From the NCBI RefSeq assembly GCF_002813425.1, contig NZ_PHUL01000001.1, positions 2,983,001-3,047,000 of the forward strand: a DNA stretch of 64,000 nt. Direction: 5' to 3'. A program made the translations under genes and the position numbers. Shown piece after piece: positions 45,394 through 54,530 of the stretch. Source of the stretch: Cellulophaga sp. RHA19 (GTDB lineage Bacteria; Bacteroidota; Bacteroidia; Flavobacteriales; Flavobacteriaceae). Position 1 is the first letter of the stretch; each line of letters starts with the position of its first letter. Under the pieces are notes generated by a model, which was not told the origin of the DNA, did no database searches, and worked only from the letters and a program-made list of their open reading frames with translations.

Positions 45394-45990
45394 TTACTGA
45401 TTAGGTATACTATTCTGCTTAGCTAAATCTTTTCGTATTCTACTTAAACTCTCGGGTGTTATTCCTAAGTAGGAAGCAATCATCCACTGTGGAACACGTA
45501 ACAAAACATCTGGATACAATTTTACAAACTCTAAATATCTTGATTTTGCAGATGCTCCTAAAAGCAAATGTATTCTTCTGTTTAAATGACGAATGTGATT
45601 GTGTAGTAATTTTTCATTTTTTTTTCTAAAAGAAGGATTTAATTTTGCTACTAACTCTAAAAAATCTTCATCTAATAATACTACAGTTGTATCCTCTAAA
45701 GCATCTATAAAATAGTTTGATGGTTCTTTAAAATATACACTATCTCTATCTGTAACAAACCAATTTTCTGTACCAAATTGCAGAATATTTTCTTTGCCAT
45801 TTTCATCTAATCCGTACAAGCGTAAAACACCTTTTTCTACATAAAATGTATGCAGACATACATCGCCAGATTTTAGAATTTGTTCTCCTTTAAAAACAAC
45901 TTTACTTTTTATGTGAGGCTCTAATTGCTTGTAGGTAGCAGTGTCCACTCCCATTTTATCAAAAAGATATGTTTTAAAGTTTTGTAACAT
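45394..45990 (-). CDS. Crp/Fnr-family transcriptional regulator
   Basis: 198 residues: a cyclic-nucleotide-binding-like jelly roll (GEQILKSGDVCLHTFYVEKGVLRLY) and a C-terminal winged helix (RVPQWMIASYLGITPESLSRIRKDLAK). It lacks the cysteines of Fnr and the full cAMP-binding signature, so the effector is unknown. It is the last gene of a four-gene operon, overlapping the GNAT gene by 17 nt. Confidence 0.9.
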   Translation of the reverse strand: MLQNFKTYLFDKMGVDTATYKQLEPHIKSKVVFKGEQILKSGDVCLHTFYVEKGVLRLYGLDENGKENILQFGTENWFVTDRDSVYFKEPSNYFIDALEDTTVVLLDEDFLELVAKLNPSFRKKNEKLLHNHIRHLNRRIHLLLGASAKSRYLEFVKLYPDVLLRVPQWMIASYLGITPESLSRIRKDLAKQNSIPNQ

Positions 45991-46729
45991 TTTGGTCTAA
46001 AATATAATTTTTAATCACGAATTGATCTTTAAAACCTAATTTTAAATATAAGTTTTTCCCCATACTTGAGGCTTGTAAAGTTATATACTCAACTTTATAT
46101 TCTATACTCTTATTTATAAGTAATTTCATAATACTTTCTGCAAATCCTTTTCTTCTCATTTCTGGCGGTATACCTACAGAATGTATCCCCATTACATTAT
46201 TAGTTTTATATAACATAGCCGTACCTACAGCAACTCCGTCTTTATACGCAATATAATATATAATGTTTTTTAATGTTTCTTGTATTGTAATAGGACTAAT
46301 TTTATACCCAAATGACTTAGCAAATATAGTCGACCAAAGTTTAGTATCGTTAATACTTGTAACCTGTTTTATTTTTACATTATTATTGATAACAAAGGAT
46401 TTATTAACTTTTAAGAACATACCCACTTGCTCAAATTTTAACCTAAAGCCATTACGTATTAAAATAGTATCATCATCTTTATCATAAATGTTCCATAAAG
46501 GAACCGTTATATTTTTTGAAATGGTTGTTAATTTTATTTTTAACTCATCTACTATTCCCTGTGTTATATTTTGTTGTAGCCATAATCTATTTGGCCATTC
46601 AGAATCTTTAATCTCACAATACTCAAAGTTCAATTCTCTCTTATAGGAACCAAATGCAACTCCAACGGTTCTCCACAGTGATATTAAATTATTTAAGTTA
46701 CTATTTATTAAGTTTTGTTCTTTTTTCAT
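45974..46729 (-). CDS. GNAT-family N-acetyltransferase
   Basis: 251 residues. The C-terminal half has a GNAT core with the acetyl-CoA pyrophosphate loop IPPEMRRKGFAESIM and the later YLKLGFKDQF strand. The N-terminal half is a diverged, possibly second, GNAT-like domain. The substrate is unknown. It overlaps the YdcZ-like gene by 4 nt (ATGA) and the Crp gene by 17 nt, indicating translational coupling. Confidence 0.88.
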   Translation of the reverse strand: MKKEQNLINSNLNNLISLWRTVGVAFGSYKRELNFEYCEIKDSEWPNRLWLQQNITQGIVDELKIKLTTISKNITVPLWNIYDKDDDTILIRNGFRLKFEQVGMFLKVNKSFVINNNVKIKQVTSINDTKLWSTIFAKSFGYKISPITIQETLKNIIYYIAYKDGVAVGTAMLYKTNNVMGIHSVGIPPEMRRKGFAESIMKLLINKSIEYKVEYITLQASSMGKNLYLKLGFKDQFVIKNYILDQNVTKL

Positions 46730-47175
46730 TTTATATTAATTAAAATAATTCCAAACATCATTACGAAAAACCCTAATAATCTTTTAAATGTTAAAGGTTC
46801 TAATGGTAAATTTAACCATCCAAAATGCCCTGCAATAATAGAGAATGTTAACTGTCCAAATAAGCCAAAAGATATCATTGTAGATATTCCTAATTTAGGA
46901 ATAGTATAATAGTACAGGCTTATTCCTAAGACGCTAAACAAACCTCCTGAAAACCATAGATAAATAGGTATTTGCTTTAAGTCTGACGCATTAGGTAAAC
47001 TTTTAGTACTAAGTAACACAAAAATTATGGCAAAAATTGTACTAGTTAAAAAAGCAATTACAGATGCTAATAATGGATTCTTTAACAAAACACTTAAAGT
47101 TGAATTTAAAGCTCCTTGAGCTGCTAAAAACACACCTCCAATTATTGCCAAAACAGAAAAAGTAGTCTGATTCAT
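46726..47175 (-). CDS. YdcZ/DUF606-type DMT-family membrane protein
   Basis: 149 residues with five hydrophobic helices. Signatures: GGVFLAAQGALNSTLSVLL, WFSGGLFSVLGISLYYYTIPKLG and FGLFGQLTFSIIAGHFGWL, as in the DUF606 half-size transporters that act as pairs or dimers. No second half-size partner lies next to it. It overlaps the nitroreductase gene and the GNAT gene by 4 nt each. Confidence 0.88.
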   Translation of the reverse strand: MNQTTFSVLAIIGGVFLAAQGALNSTLSVLLKNPLLASVIAFLTSTIFAIIFVLLSTKSLPNASDLKQIPIYLWFSGGLFSVLGISLYYYTIPKLGISTMISFGLFGQLTFSIIAGHFGWLNLPLEPLTFKRLLGFFVMMFGIILINIK

Positions 47176-47801
47176 ATAACCTGAAATAATTGATTAAACG
47201 ATTTCCTAACTTTTAAACGATTTTGCGTATAATCTTCGCTTGAACGATAACCAATAGTTGCAATTACAGCGGCATTTAGCCCTTGTTCAGAAAGCTCTAA
47301 TATGTCATTATACTTTTTAGATTCAAAACCCTCCATAGGACACGAATCAATTTTTAATTCTGCACATGCACTTAATAAAATCCCTAACCCTAAATAAGTC
47401 TGCCTAAAGGTCCAATTAAAGACTTCAGATACTGTCATTTCTTTTAATTTTTCCTTTATAAAATCTCCGTAATTATTTAAGCTTGTTGCATCAATACCTT
47501 GAGTCTCTGCAGTACGCTTTATAAAATCATTTATATTTTGGTCGCTTACGCTGGTGTAATTACAAAAAACAATCAAATGAGATGCATCTGTAACTTGGTC
47601 TTGATTCCAAGAGGCGATTTTTAATCTCTTCTTTAATTCAGCTTTTTCAATAATTATAACTTTATATAATTGTAACCCGTATGAAGATGGTGTAAGTTTT
47701 ATAGCCTCTTTTAATTGATTTAAATGTTCTTGAGATACTCTTTTAGTTGAATCAAATTTTTTAGTTGCATAACGCCATTTTAAGTTTTTTATATATTCCA
47801 T
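47172..47801 (-). CDS. NAD(P)H-dependent nitroreductase family protein
   Basis: 209 residues of the flavin-dependent NfsB-like family: LKWRYATKKFD at the N-terminus, LTPSSYGLQLYKVIII and CPMEGFESKKYNDIL near the C-terminus, with FMN-binding residues in IATIGYRSSEDY. Likely a dimeric FMN oxidoreductase acting on quinones or nitro compounds. It is the first gene of the operon nitroreductase, YdcZ-like, GNAT, Crp. A perfect inverted repeat covers its promoter and start codon. Confidence 0.92.
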   Translation of the reverse strand: MEYIKNLKWRYATKKFDSTKRVSQEHLNQLKEAIKLTPSSYGLQLYKVIIIEKAELKKRLKIASWNQDQVTDASHLIVFCNYTSVSDQNINDFIKRTAETQGIDATSLNNYGDFIKEKLKEMTVSEVFNWTFRQTYLGLGILLSACAELKIDSCPMEGFESKKYNDILELSEQGLNAAVIATIGYRSSEDYTQNRLKVRKSFNQLFQVI

Positions 47802-47837
47802 AATAGTTTTGTTTTAAATTATAAAGCAAAACTATTA
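47801..47837. promoter_or_regulatory. Perfect 11-bp inverted repeat over the promoter and start of the nitroreductase operon
   Basis: TAATAGTTTTG (47801-47811) and CAAAACTATTA (47827-47837), separated by 15 nt. The right arm contains the minus-strand -7 box TAGTTTTG (47827-47834) and the left arm begins at the first base of the ATG. Since the right arm lies upstream of the predicted transcription start, this is better explained as a DNA operator than as an RNA hairpin. Confidence 0.65.
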
Positions 47838-47872
47838 CGGAAAAAAACCTCTGGCATTTACATATGTTGATT

Positions 47873-48469
47873 CTAAAATTTATTTTTTAAATCTTTACGA
47901 ATTCTACTAAGTTGAGTTGGAGTAATTCCTAAATGAGATGCTAAATAAGATTGTTTTATCCTTTCTTGAATGTTTGGGTGCTTTAATAGTAAGTCCAAGT
48001 ATCTCTTGGTGGCATTCTCCATAACAAGAGATACTTCTCTTTCTTCTTTTTCCACAACCCAGTTATTTTCTAAATAAGCGATATACATATTTTTTAAATC
48101 ACTATTTGTATCTATAAAATGTCTGTATTTTTTGTAATTAATACTAATAAGAGTAGTATTTTCTATAGCTTCTATGGTAAAACTTGAAGGTTTATTTAGT
48201 AAAAATGAAACTGTTGATCCAGCAAAATCAGTTTCTAAAAAAATATTTTTACTATACAGGTTGCCATTATAATCTGTAACATATGCCCTTAAGGCTCCTT
48301 TACATACAAAATATATGTTTTTAGCAATCTGTCCGTTTTCAAGTAAAACATCATCCTTTTGTAATTCCTTAAATGTAACTATTGACTTTATTAAATTCCA
48401 AGATTCTTCGGTGATTTGATTATAACTTTCAAATTTTAATCTTAGTTCTGAAATGTATTTATCCTCCAT
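47873..48469 (-). CDS. Crp/Fnr-family transcriptional regulator
   Basis: About 198 residues: a cNMP-binding-like domain (ENGQIAKNIYFVCKGALRAY) and a C-terminal winged HTH (RIKQSYLASHLGITPTQLSRIRKDLKNKF). It is distinct from, but clearly related to, the Crp/Fnr protein at the end of the adjacent operon. The start is taken at the ATG at 48469; the preceding codon is TTG. It is transcribed towards the nitroreductase operon and is the nearest candidate for its regulator. Confidence 0.9.
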   Translation of the reverse strand: MEDKYISELRLKFESYNQITEESWNLIKSIVTFKELQKDDVLLENGQIAKNIYFVCKGALRAYVTDYNGNLYSKNIFLETDFAGSTVSFLLNKPSSFTIEAIENTTLISINYKKYRHFIDTNSDLKNMYIAYLENNWVVEKEEREVSLVMENATKRYLDLLLKHPNIQERIKQSYLASHLGITPTQLSRIRKDLKNKF

Positions 48470-48604
48470 CAAAAGCTATTATATTTAAGCAACTCATTAA
48501 TTTTATAAAAACTTAACTATTTCAACCTATTAAATTGAATTAACCTACAAATAATATTATTTTTATTTATATAATTACTAACTATTATCATAAAAAAGAT
48601 AATT

Positions 48605-49699
48605 TTAGAATATTATTTTTTGAAAAATTAATACTTTTTTATTCTTTTCTTTTCTATCTACAACAGGATAAAACACAATAGCATAACCATTTTCTACTGT
48701 TTTATTTACGCTAGATAAAATTAGATTAGACTCTTTTAACTCTAATACTATATTATTAACCAAGTCTTTGTAACCTTTTACATCTTTACTATAAAAAAGT
48801 TCTAAAATTTCATCATTTTTTATTGTTATCCATCCATTGCCAAATTCCGTATTAAACCTAACTACAAAAGTATTTTCATTAATTTGTACAGGATTCCAAG
48901 TATTATAAAACCTATCTTTAATATCTATTAGAGTTTTAGAGGTACAAACATTATTTGGCGTTATAGTTTCTATACTAATTTTACCTTCTTCTTCACTTAA
49001 AACGTAAGAGTTAGACTCAAAAGATAAACTAATAATTTGCCTAAAATAATTTGTAGTAGCATTTAGCTCTCTACTTCTTAACTCAACTCCTTTTTCATCT
49101 ATTTGCCTATGTAATCACGTACTACCTTTGCTACTTAACAAATGTATTTCATCTCTACCTATAAATATGTTATTGTTTCTTGGTAGTGGAACCTTTTTAT
49201 TGTGCTTCTTTTTTAGAATACCATTTTTAAATTCTATTGCTAAAAGTTTGTCTGGCTTTTTGTCGTTCCAAATATCTACGTCATAAAATATTGAAAATTG
49301 ATTAGAAACTCCAATAAACTTTCCTGTAAAAGGTCTATTACCTTTAGGTAGTTTAGTTTCTTCTCTATTAAAAAGAGGTATACTAACTTCTAATTCTTTA
49401 TTTGGATGATATGGAACAACAGATACGTAGTTTTCTAAAGACGGACTAAGAAATAAGCTTGGTAAAATGCCATCATTCTCTATAAAGCTTTCTACCTTTC
49501 CTTTGTCATCTATAATAGTGTAAACTAAATTATATCCTCCGTCTTCATTATAAATATAATTAGCCAATAAAGTTTGTTCCTTACAACAAATACTATTTTT
49601 TACTGATACCTCGTTATTAGTTTCTAATGTAGTAACAACACCAAAACTCAACTCCTGATTAGTAATATTAAAAGGTGATGTTTTCTCTATATTTTTCAT
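48605..49699 (-). pseudogene. Hypothetical gene interrupted by one in-frame TGA
   Basis: An open frame of 195 codons (ATG at 49699 to TGA at 49115-49117) continues in the same frame for another 170 codons without any stop to TAA at 48605-48607. The downstream part (reading LHRQIDEKGVELRSRELNA onwards, ending FQKIIF) has no in-frame ATG, so it cannot be a separate gene in the normal way. The full product would be 364 residues, beta-rich, with no recognised family. It follows the P-type ATPase gene by 16 nt. Trp (TGG) or Arg (CGA) are likely original codons. A recent nonsense mutation, sequencing error or readthrough are the options. Confidence 0.8.
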
Positions 49700-49715
49700 A
49701 CACTAACTTATTGTT

Positions 49716-51641
49716 TTACCATTTCATTCTTTGTAATCTAACAGCATTTAATATAGCTAGTAATGCAACACCAACATCTGCAAAAACGGCGCCCCACATT
49801 GTAGCCAAACCTAAAGCTCCTAAAAGTAATACAATTAACTTTACGCCAAAAGCCAATACTATATTTTGCCAAACTACCTTACGTGTAGATCTTCCTATTT
49901 TTATAGCTTTTACAATTTTAGATAACTGGTCTGTTTGTATAATTACGTCTGCTGTTTCTATAGCTAAGTCACTACCCAAGCCTCCCATTGCTATACCAAC
50001 ATCACTAACAGCAAGTACAGGTGCGTCATTAATACCATCTCCAACAAATGCTACAACAGCTTTGGGATCTTTCATTAATTCTTCAACCTCTTTTAATTTA
50101 TCTTCAGGTAACAGTCCGCCTTTGGCACGTAAAACATTTGCTTCTTTTGCTACTTTTTTTGTAATGCAATCTCTATCACCAGAGAACATATAAAAATCTT
50201 TAACTCCTATTTTGTAGGCTTCTGAGACTGTTTCTTTAGCATCTTCTTTTATCTCATCAGCAATTATAACGTAACCAACAAACTGGCCATCTATAGCTAC
50301 TAACACACTAGACTCCACAATGTCTTCAATTTCAGTTAGCGCATCTATCTTATAATCTAACAATAACGCCGTATTGCCTACCAGAACTTTTTTACCGTTA
50401 ACAACACCTCTAATTCCTTTACCAGCTACCTCTTGTATATCTGTAGCAATGTATGTTTTATCTAAAGGATAATCTAAAAGTGCTTGCGCAATTGGATGTG
50501 TAGATTTAGACTCTAACGCAAGCATATATTGCATCATTTCTTTTTCATCTATACTAAAAGAAACTAATTCCTGAATTTTGAAGACTCCTTTTGTAATTGT
50601 TCCAGTTTTGTCCATTGCTAAAGTATTTACCTTAGCTATTGTATCTAAAAATGATGCTCCTTTAAATAAAATACCATTTTTAGACGCTGCTCCTAACCCT
50701 CCAAAATAACCTAATGGAATAGAAATAACCAATGCACAAGGACAAGAAATAACTAAAAATATTAACGCCCTATATAACCAATCTCTAAACACATAGTCAT
50801 TTACAAAAAAGAAAGGTAAAAGCGTTAAACCTATAGCTAAAAACACTACAATTGGCGTGTATATTTTAGCAAATTTTCTAATAAATAATTCCGTTTTAGA
50901 TTTGAGAGCTGTAGCATTTTGCACTAAATCTAATATGCGAGCTATAGAACTCTCTTTAAACTTTTTAGTTGCTTTAACTTCTATTACATCTTGTAAATTA
51001 ATACTACCAGCATAAACTGTTTCATTTTTACCTATGGTATTTGGCTTGCTCTCCCCTGTTATAGCTGCTGTATTTAATGATGCTCTAGCAGATAACAAAA
51101 CTCCATCTACAGCTACTTTTTCCCCCACTCTAACCTGTATTTTCTCTCCTACTTTTATATCCTCTGGCGCTACAGTCACATAGCTATTTTTTCTAAAAAC
51201 AAGAGCCTCATTAGGCCTTACATCCAACAGAGCTTGTATGTTACTTTTAGCTCTTTTAACAGCAGATCCCTGAAAAAGTTCTCCTACCGCATAAAAAAGC
51301 ATTACTGATACACCTTCTGGATATTCCCCCAAAATAAACGCCCCAATTGTAGCTATAGACATTAATAAGAACTCTGTAAAATAGCTACCTTTTTTTATAC
51401 TTTTCCACCCCTGTTTTAATACTGGTAGGCCTACTGGTAAATATGCAATAGTATACCAAACTAATCTAATTGTACCATTAAAGAATGAGGCAATTTTAAA
51501 ATAATCTAAAGCAAGACCAAAAATTAGCATGATAAAACTAATTATTGCCGGCTTATATATTTTTAATTTAGATGTATTTAAGTTATGGTTGTACTGGTGG
51601 TTTTGGTTATTTATATTTTCTAGCTTTATCTTCTCTTTCAT
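49716..51641 (-). CDS. P1B-type heavy-metal ATPase (Zn/Cd type)
   Basis: About 641 residues. Motifs in order: A-domain TGES, SCPCALVIS in the metal-binding helix, DKTGT phosphorylation site, STHPIAQALL (HP) and GDGINDAPVL. The CPC motif with the rest of the sequence is typical of Zn/Cd/Co exporters. It lacks an N-terminal HMA domain and instead starts with a short His/Asn-rich tail (NNQNHQYNHNLN). The start is taken at the ATG at 51641, because the residue two codons upstream is TTG. The interrupted gene follows it at once. Confidence 0.92.
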   Translation of the reverse strand: MKEKIKLENINNQNHQYNHNLNTSKLKIYKPAIISFIMLIFGLALDYFKIASFFNGTIRLVWYTIAYLPVGLPVLKQGWKSIKKGSYFTEFLLMSIATIGAFILGEYPEGVSVMLFYAVGELFQGSAVKRAKSNIQALLDVRPNEALVFRKNSYVTVAPEDIKVGEKIQVRVGEKVAVDGVLLSARASLNTAAITGESKPNTIGKNETVYAGSINLQDVIEVKATKKFKESSIARILDLVQNATALKSKTELFIRKFAKIYTPIVVFLAIGLTLLPFFFVNDYVFRDWLYRALIFLVISCPCALVISIPLGYFGGLGAASKNGILFKGASFLDTIAKVNTLAMDKTGTITKGVFKIQELVSFSIDEKEMMQYMLALESKSTHPIAQALLDYPLDKTYIATDIQEVAGKGIRGVVNGKKVLVGNTALLLDYKIDALTEIEDIVESSVLVAIDGQFVGYVIIADEIKEDAKETVSEAYKIGVKDFYMFSGDRDCITKKVAKEANVLRAKGGLLPEDKLKEVEELMKDPKAVVAFVGDGINDAPVLAVSDVGIAMGGLGSDLAIETADVIIQTDQLSKIVKAIKIGRSTRKVVWQNIVLAFGVKLIVLLLGALGLATMWGAVFADVGVALLAILNAVRLQRMKW

Positions 51642-51911
51642 ATTCAATTTTCTATAAAATATACGTGCAAAACAATGTCTTGGACTTAGCGTTCATTGTT
51701 CTAAATATATGGTACTAAAAAATGAAGAGCATCACAAGTATATGAGCAATTCATTTTAATATTTTTTCTAAAAAGAGGATTTTATAAAAAAAGAAATACT
51801 ATTACGACTAATATGACGTTTTTATAGCTGTTATAAACATTAAAATTAATATTTTTTTATGTTTATTTTAGAATGGGAATGTTAGATTTGCATTTTTAAA
51901 AATTAGCAAGA

Positions 51912-52370
51912 GTGATTATAGAATATATTATAGCAATGTTGTGGAGCTTATCTCCGTTTGGAGAAGCCAAAGTTGGCATACCTTATGGTATGTACAATGG
52001 GTTAAACATATACCTTGTTTTTATATTATGCTTTGCTTCTAATGTACTTGTTTTTCCAATAATGCTTTTTTTCTTAAATAAAGTAAATCATTATTTATTA
52101 AAGTGGCGTGTGTATAAAAAAGGTGCAATTTTTGTAGCTCGTAAAGCAAAAACTGGTTCTGGAGATAAAATTAAAAAGTATGGTTTTTGGGGCTTAATCT
52201 TTTTTGTAATGCTGCCTGTACCTGGTACTGGTGTATACGCAGGTACAATTGCAACTTATTTATTTAAAATTGAAAGAAAAAAGGCTTTTTTAGCTAACGT
52301 TATTGGTATTTTCTTTTCCTCTGTAATTGTATGGGTTGTTACCTATTTAGCAATGCAAGGTATGGCATAA
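51912..52370 (+). CDS. Small multidrug export protein family (DUF2-like)
   Basis: 152 residues with four hydrophobic helices, opening with a GTG start. The conserved PFGEAKVGIPYGM and the FVMLPVPGTGVYAGTIATYL regions are diagnostic of the putative small multi-drug export proteins. The function is not established. It converges on the S24 repressor gene with a 5-nt gap. Confidence 0.85.
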   Translation: MIIEYIIAMLWSLSPFGEAKVGIPYGMYNGLNIYLVFILCFASNVLVFPIMLFFLNKVNHYLLKWRVYKKGAIFVARKAKTGSGDKIKKYGFWGLIFFVMLPVPGTGVYAGTIATYLFKIERKKAFLANVIGIFFSSVIVWVVTYLAMQGMA

Positions 52371-52375
52371 GCTTA

Positions 52376-53131
52376 TTACTTTATTCTTTTTTTTAACTCT
52401 TCCATAGATTCCTGAAGTTCTTTTAATAATCCTTTTTCTGTGGTTGTATCTAAACCAAAAGAAATTTTACTATTTACTTGCCAAAGTTCTTGTATTTGAT
52501 TTGCAGCTACTTGGTAAGGCGGATACGTCTCATTTAAGGAAACTAATGACACAAAATTACTATTTGGGACTTTCTCTATTTTTTTAACCAAAACAGCATC
52601 ATACAAAACCACAACATACATTTTATTTGCACTAATGTCATTTAAACTCTCTGTAGCCTTAGCCAAGACCCATTCTCCTGGATACAAATTAGGCAACATA
52701 CTATCTCCTTCAACCTGAAATCCTCTGTAAGTTGCGTTTCTAAACTCTGGAATAGGTAAATCAAAAGCAGGTAATTGTTTATACCAACTAACATCTTGTA
52801 TATTTTGTGGGTAGCCAGCTGCAGCTTTTGCATTTACTAAAACCATATTCTCGTTATCTTCTGCATCTACTGTAATAAATTTAGGAATAACACTATTTAC
52901 TGCTGCAGATAGGTATTTCTGATTTCCATCACCAAAAAGCCAAAGCGGATTAATTTCAAACTGTTTTAAAAGTTCTTTTACAACTTTACCAGATAGCTTA
53001 GTGCGTCCCCGCTCTATATCTGCTGTTGTATTAGATACACCTAACAACTTAGCAAATTCTGACTGTGTAAACCCCAATTCTCTGCGGACTTCTATAAAAC
53101 GTTGTACTTCTATTGTTTGATCATTTCCCAT
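52376..53131 (-). CDS. XRE-family repressor with S24 (LexA-like) peptidase domain
   Basis: 251 residues: an N-terminal HTH (RRELGFTQSEFAKLLGVSNTTADIERGRTKL) and a C-terminal S24 domain. The serine is in EGDSMLPNLYPGEW and the catalytic Lys in YDAVLVKKIEK. The autocleavage site is normally an Ala-Gly or Cys-Gly pair ahead of the serine; AAAGYPQ is the probable one. CI/LexA-type repressors are inactivated by RecA-stimulated self-cleavage after DNA damage. Two matching palindromes lie just upstream of its start, suggesting autoregulation. It may be a prophage remnant, but no phage genes adjoin. Confidence 0.88.
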   Translation of the reverse strand: MGNDQTIEVQRFIEVRRELGFTQSEFAKLLGVSNTTADIERGRTKLSGKVVKELLKQFEINPLWLFGDGNQKYLSAAVNSVIPKFITVDAEDNENMVLVNAKAAAGYPQNIQDVSWYKQLPAFDLPIPEFRNATYRGFQVEGDSMLPNLYPGEWVLAKATESLNDISANKMYVVVLYDAVLVKKIEKVPNSNFVSLVSLNETYPPYQVAANQIQELWQVNSKISFGLDTTTEKGLLKELQESMEELKKRIK

Positions 53132-53149
53132 ATGCTAATATACAAATTT

Positions 53150-53184
53150 TGGAATATATCCATAAGTAAAATGGAATAAATCCA
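53150..53184. promoter_or_regulatory. Pair of palindromic operators upstream of the S24 repressor
   Basis: TGGAATATATCCA (53150-53162) and TGGAATAAATCCA (53172-53184), centres 22 bp apart (about two helical turns). A -7-like TACTTATG (minus strand, 53161-53168) lies between them. The arrangement fits cooperative repression of the repressor gene, and possibly of the divergent lipoprotein gene at 53290. Confidence 0.7.
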
Positions 53185-53289
53185 TCAAAATAAAACTTAG
53201 ATCTTTTAAATTCTATATTACACAACATCAAGGCACTAAAAAACAATCATATACGTTTGTTAAACTTATAACCTTAATCAATTACAATA

Positions 53290-54363
53290 ATGAAAAAAAT
53301 TAACATTATGCTTGTGTGCTTTTTAGCACTAAATTTTTTCTCTTGTTCGTCTGATGATGACTCATCTGTAAAAAATAACGACGCAGAAATTAATGCTCAA
53401 GAAAATGAACCTTTAGAAATAAACAAAGTAAGCTCCGCATTAATTATAGAAGGTGCTACTAAAAAAACTGGATCGCTTACTCCTACTGGTGGTTTAGAGT
53501 TTACTATGGATTATAGCAAACAATCTGCTTTTCAGCAGAACGGATTTGAAATTGAATTTAATTCTGCGTCAAATTATACTGGCGTTTATATACAGTTAAA
53601 AGATGAAAACGGAATGGCAGATTCTTATTTTGATGTTCCTAGATCTGAGATTTATATTTCTGGTAAAGGAGACCAAACTAAAAAAGATAAAGGCTTTCTA
53701 AAAGGAAAATCTGCTGGCAAAGAAAATGATGCTGCTATTGAAGTAAACCTTGAAGAAAGTGTTACAGCAGGTACTTTTTGCTATGTTATTTGCTTGTATG
53801 ATAGTGAAGGCAACATTAGTGAACCTACAGAAGTTTGCGTAACGGTTGAAGCTTGGGGTGGTAATAGTGATTTAGTTGGCACTTGGAATTTCACAAAAGA
53901 CATAGAAGATGGTAAAGAGACAAAAGTAAATGAAGTAAAGTGTTATAATTATAATGCAGATATATGTGAAATTGAAACTGCTGTGAATAATTGTGATACT
54001 ATAAATTCTTTAAAGCTTGAACTTAATAGTGATGGTACATACGAATTAAATGAGGCCTCTTTAGAAAAAAATATAAATTGGGAAGCAAGTAATCAGAATT
54101 GTCAAGCTATTTATGAAGAGTCTAATTACACTTACAAAGCTATTGGTAAATGGGCTTACAGTAAAGACGGTACACTTACTTTATTAACATTTTCTGATAC
54201 AGAAACGTATGATGAAGAAGTATATGATGATATTTATGAAAATGGAGATATCGATATAAACGATAAAATTACATTAAATGGATCATCTTTAATTGTAAAT
54301 ATTCCAGATACAGATGACAATGGGAATATATTTTTTGATCAGTATTTCTTTGAAAAGGAATAA
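53290..54363 (+). CDS. Lipoprotein with Ig-like and lipocalin-like domains, copy A
   Basis: 357 residues: signal peptide and lipobox FFSC (Cys19) followed by SSDDDSS, a ~180-residue domain of Ig-like beta character (EGATKKTGSLTPTGGLEFTM, YDSEGNISEPTEVCVTVEAW) and a C-terminal lipocalin-like domain beginning LVGTWNFTKDIEDG, with LKLELNSDGTYE and GKWAYSKDGTLTLL. Probably a ligand-binding surface or periplasmic lipoprotein. It has a tandem paralogue (copy B): the first ~190 residues are over 90% identical by eye, while the C-terminal domains are much more divergent. It has its own terminator. Confidence 0.85.
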   Translation: MKKINIMLVCFLALNFFSCSSDDDSSVKNNDAEINAQENEPLEINKVSSALIIEGATKKTGSLTPTGGLEFTMDYSKQSAFQQNGFEIEFNSASNYTGVYIQLKDENGMADSYFDVPRSEIYISGKGDQTKKDKGFLKGKSAGKENDAAIEVNLEESVTAGTFCYVICLYDSEGNISEPTEVCVTVEAWGGNSDLVGTWNFTKDIEDGKETKVNEVKCYNYNADICEIETAVNNCDTINSLKLELNSDGTYELNEASLEKNINWEASNQNCQAIYEESNYTYKAIGKWAYSKDGTLTLLTFSDTETYDEEVYDDIYENGDIDINDKITLNGSSLIVNIPDTDDNGNIFFDQYFFEKE

Positions 54364-54395
54364 CTAATCTAAAATCAGAAGATTAACAAATTATT

Positions 54396-54427
54396 AGCCC
54401 AAACTATATTTTAGTTTGGGCTTCTTT
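54396..54427 (+). terminator. Terminator of lipoprotein copy A
   Basis: 11-bp stem AGCCCAAACTA / TAGTTTGGGCT (54396-54406 with 54412-54422) followed by T-rich sequence. The same hairpin with one G-U change ends copy B. Confidence 0.8.
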
Positions 54428-54530
54428 ATTTATATACTTACCACTTAAAATATACGAAATAACTTACATACTTATACTAAATTAGTACTACATTCGTTCA
54501 TTTAACTTATAACCTTAATCAATTATTATA

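Noticed and set aside
52376..53131. S24 repressor as a sign of a prophage
   Set aside because: No integrase, terminase, capsid, tail or lysis gene is adjacent; the flanking genes are ordinary chromosome genes.
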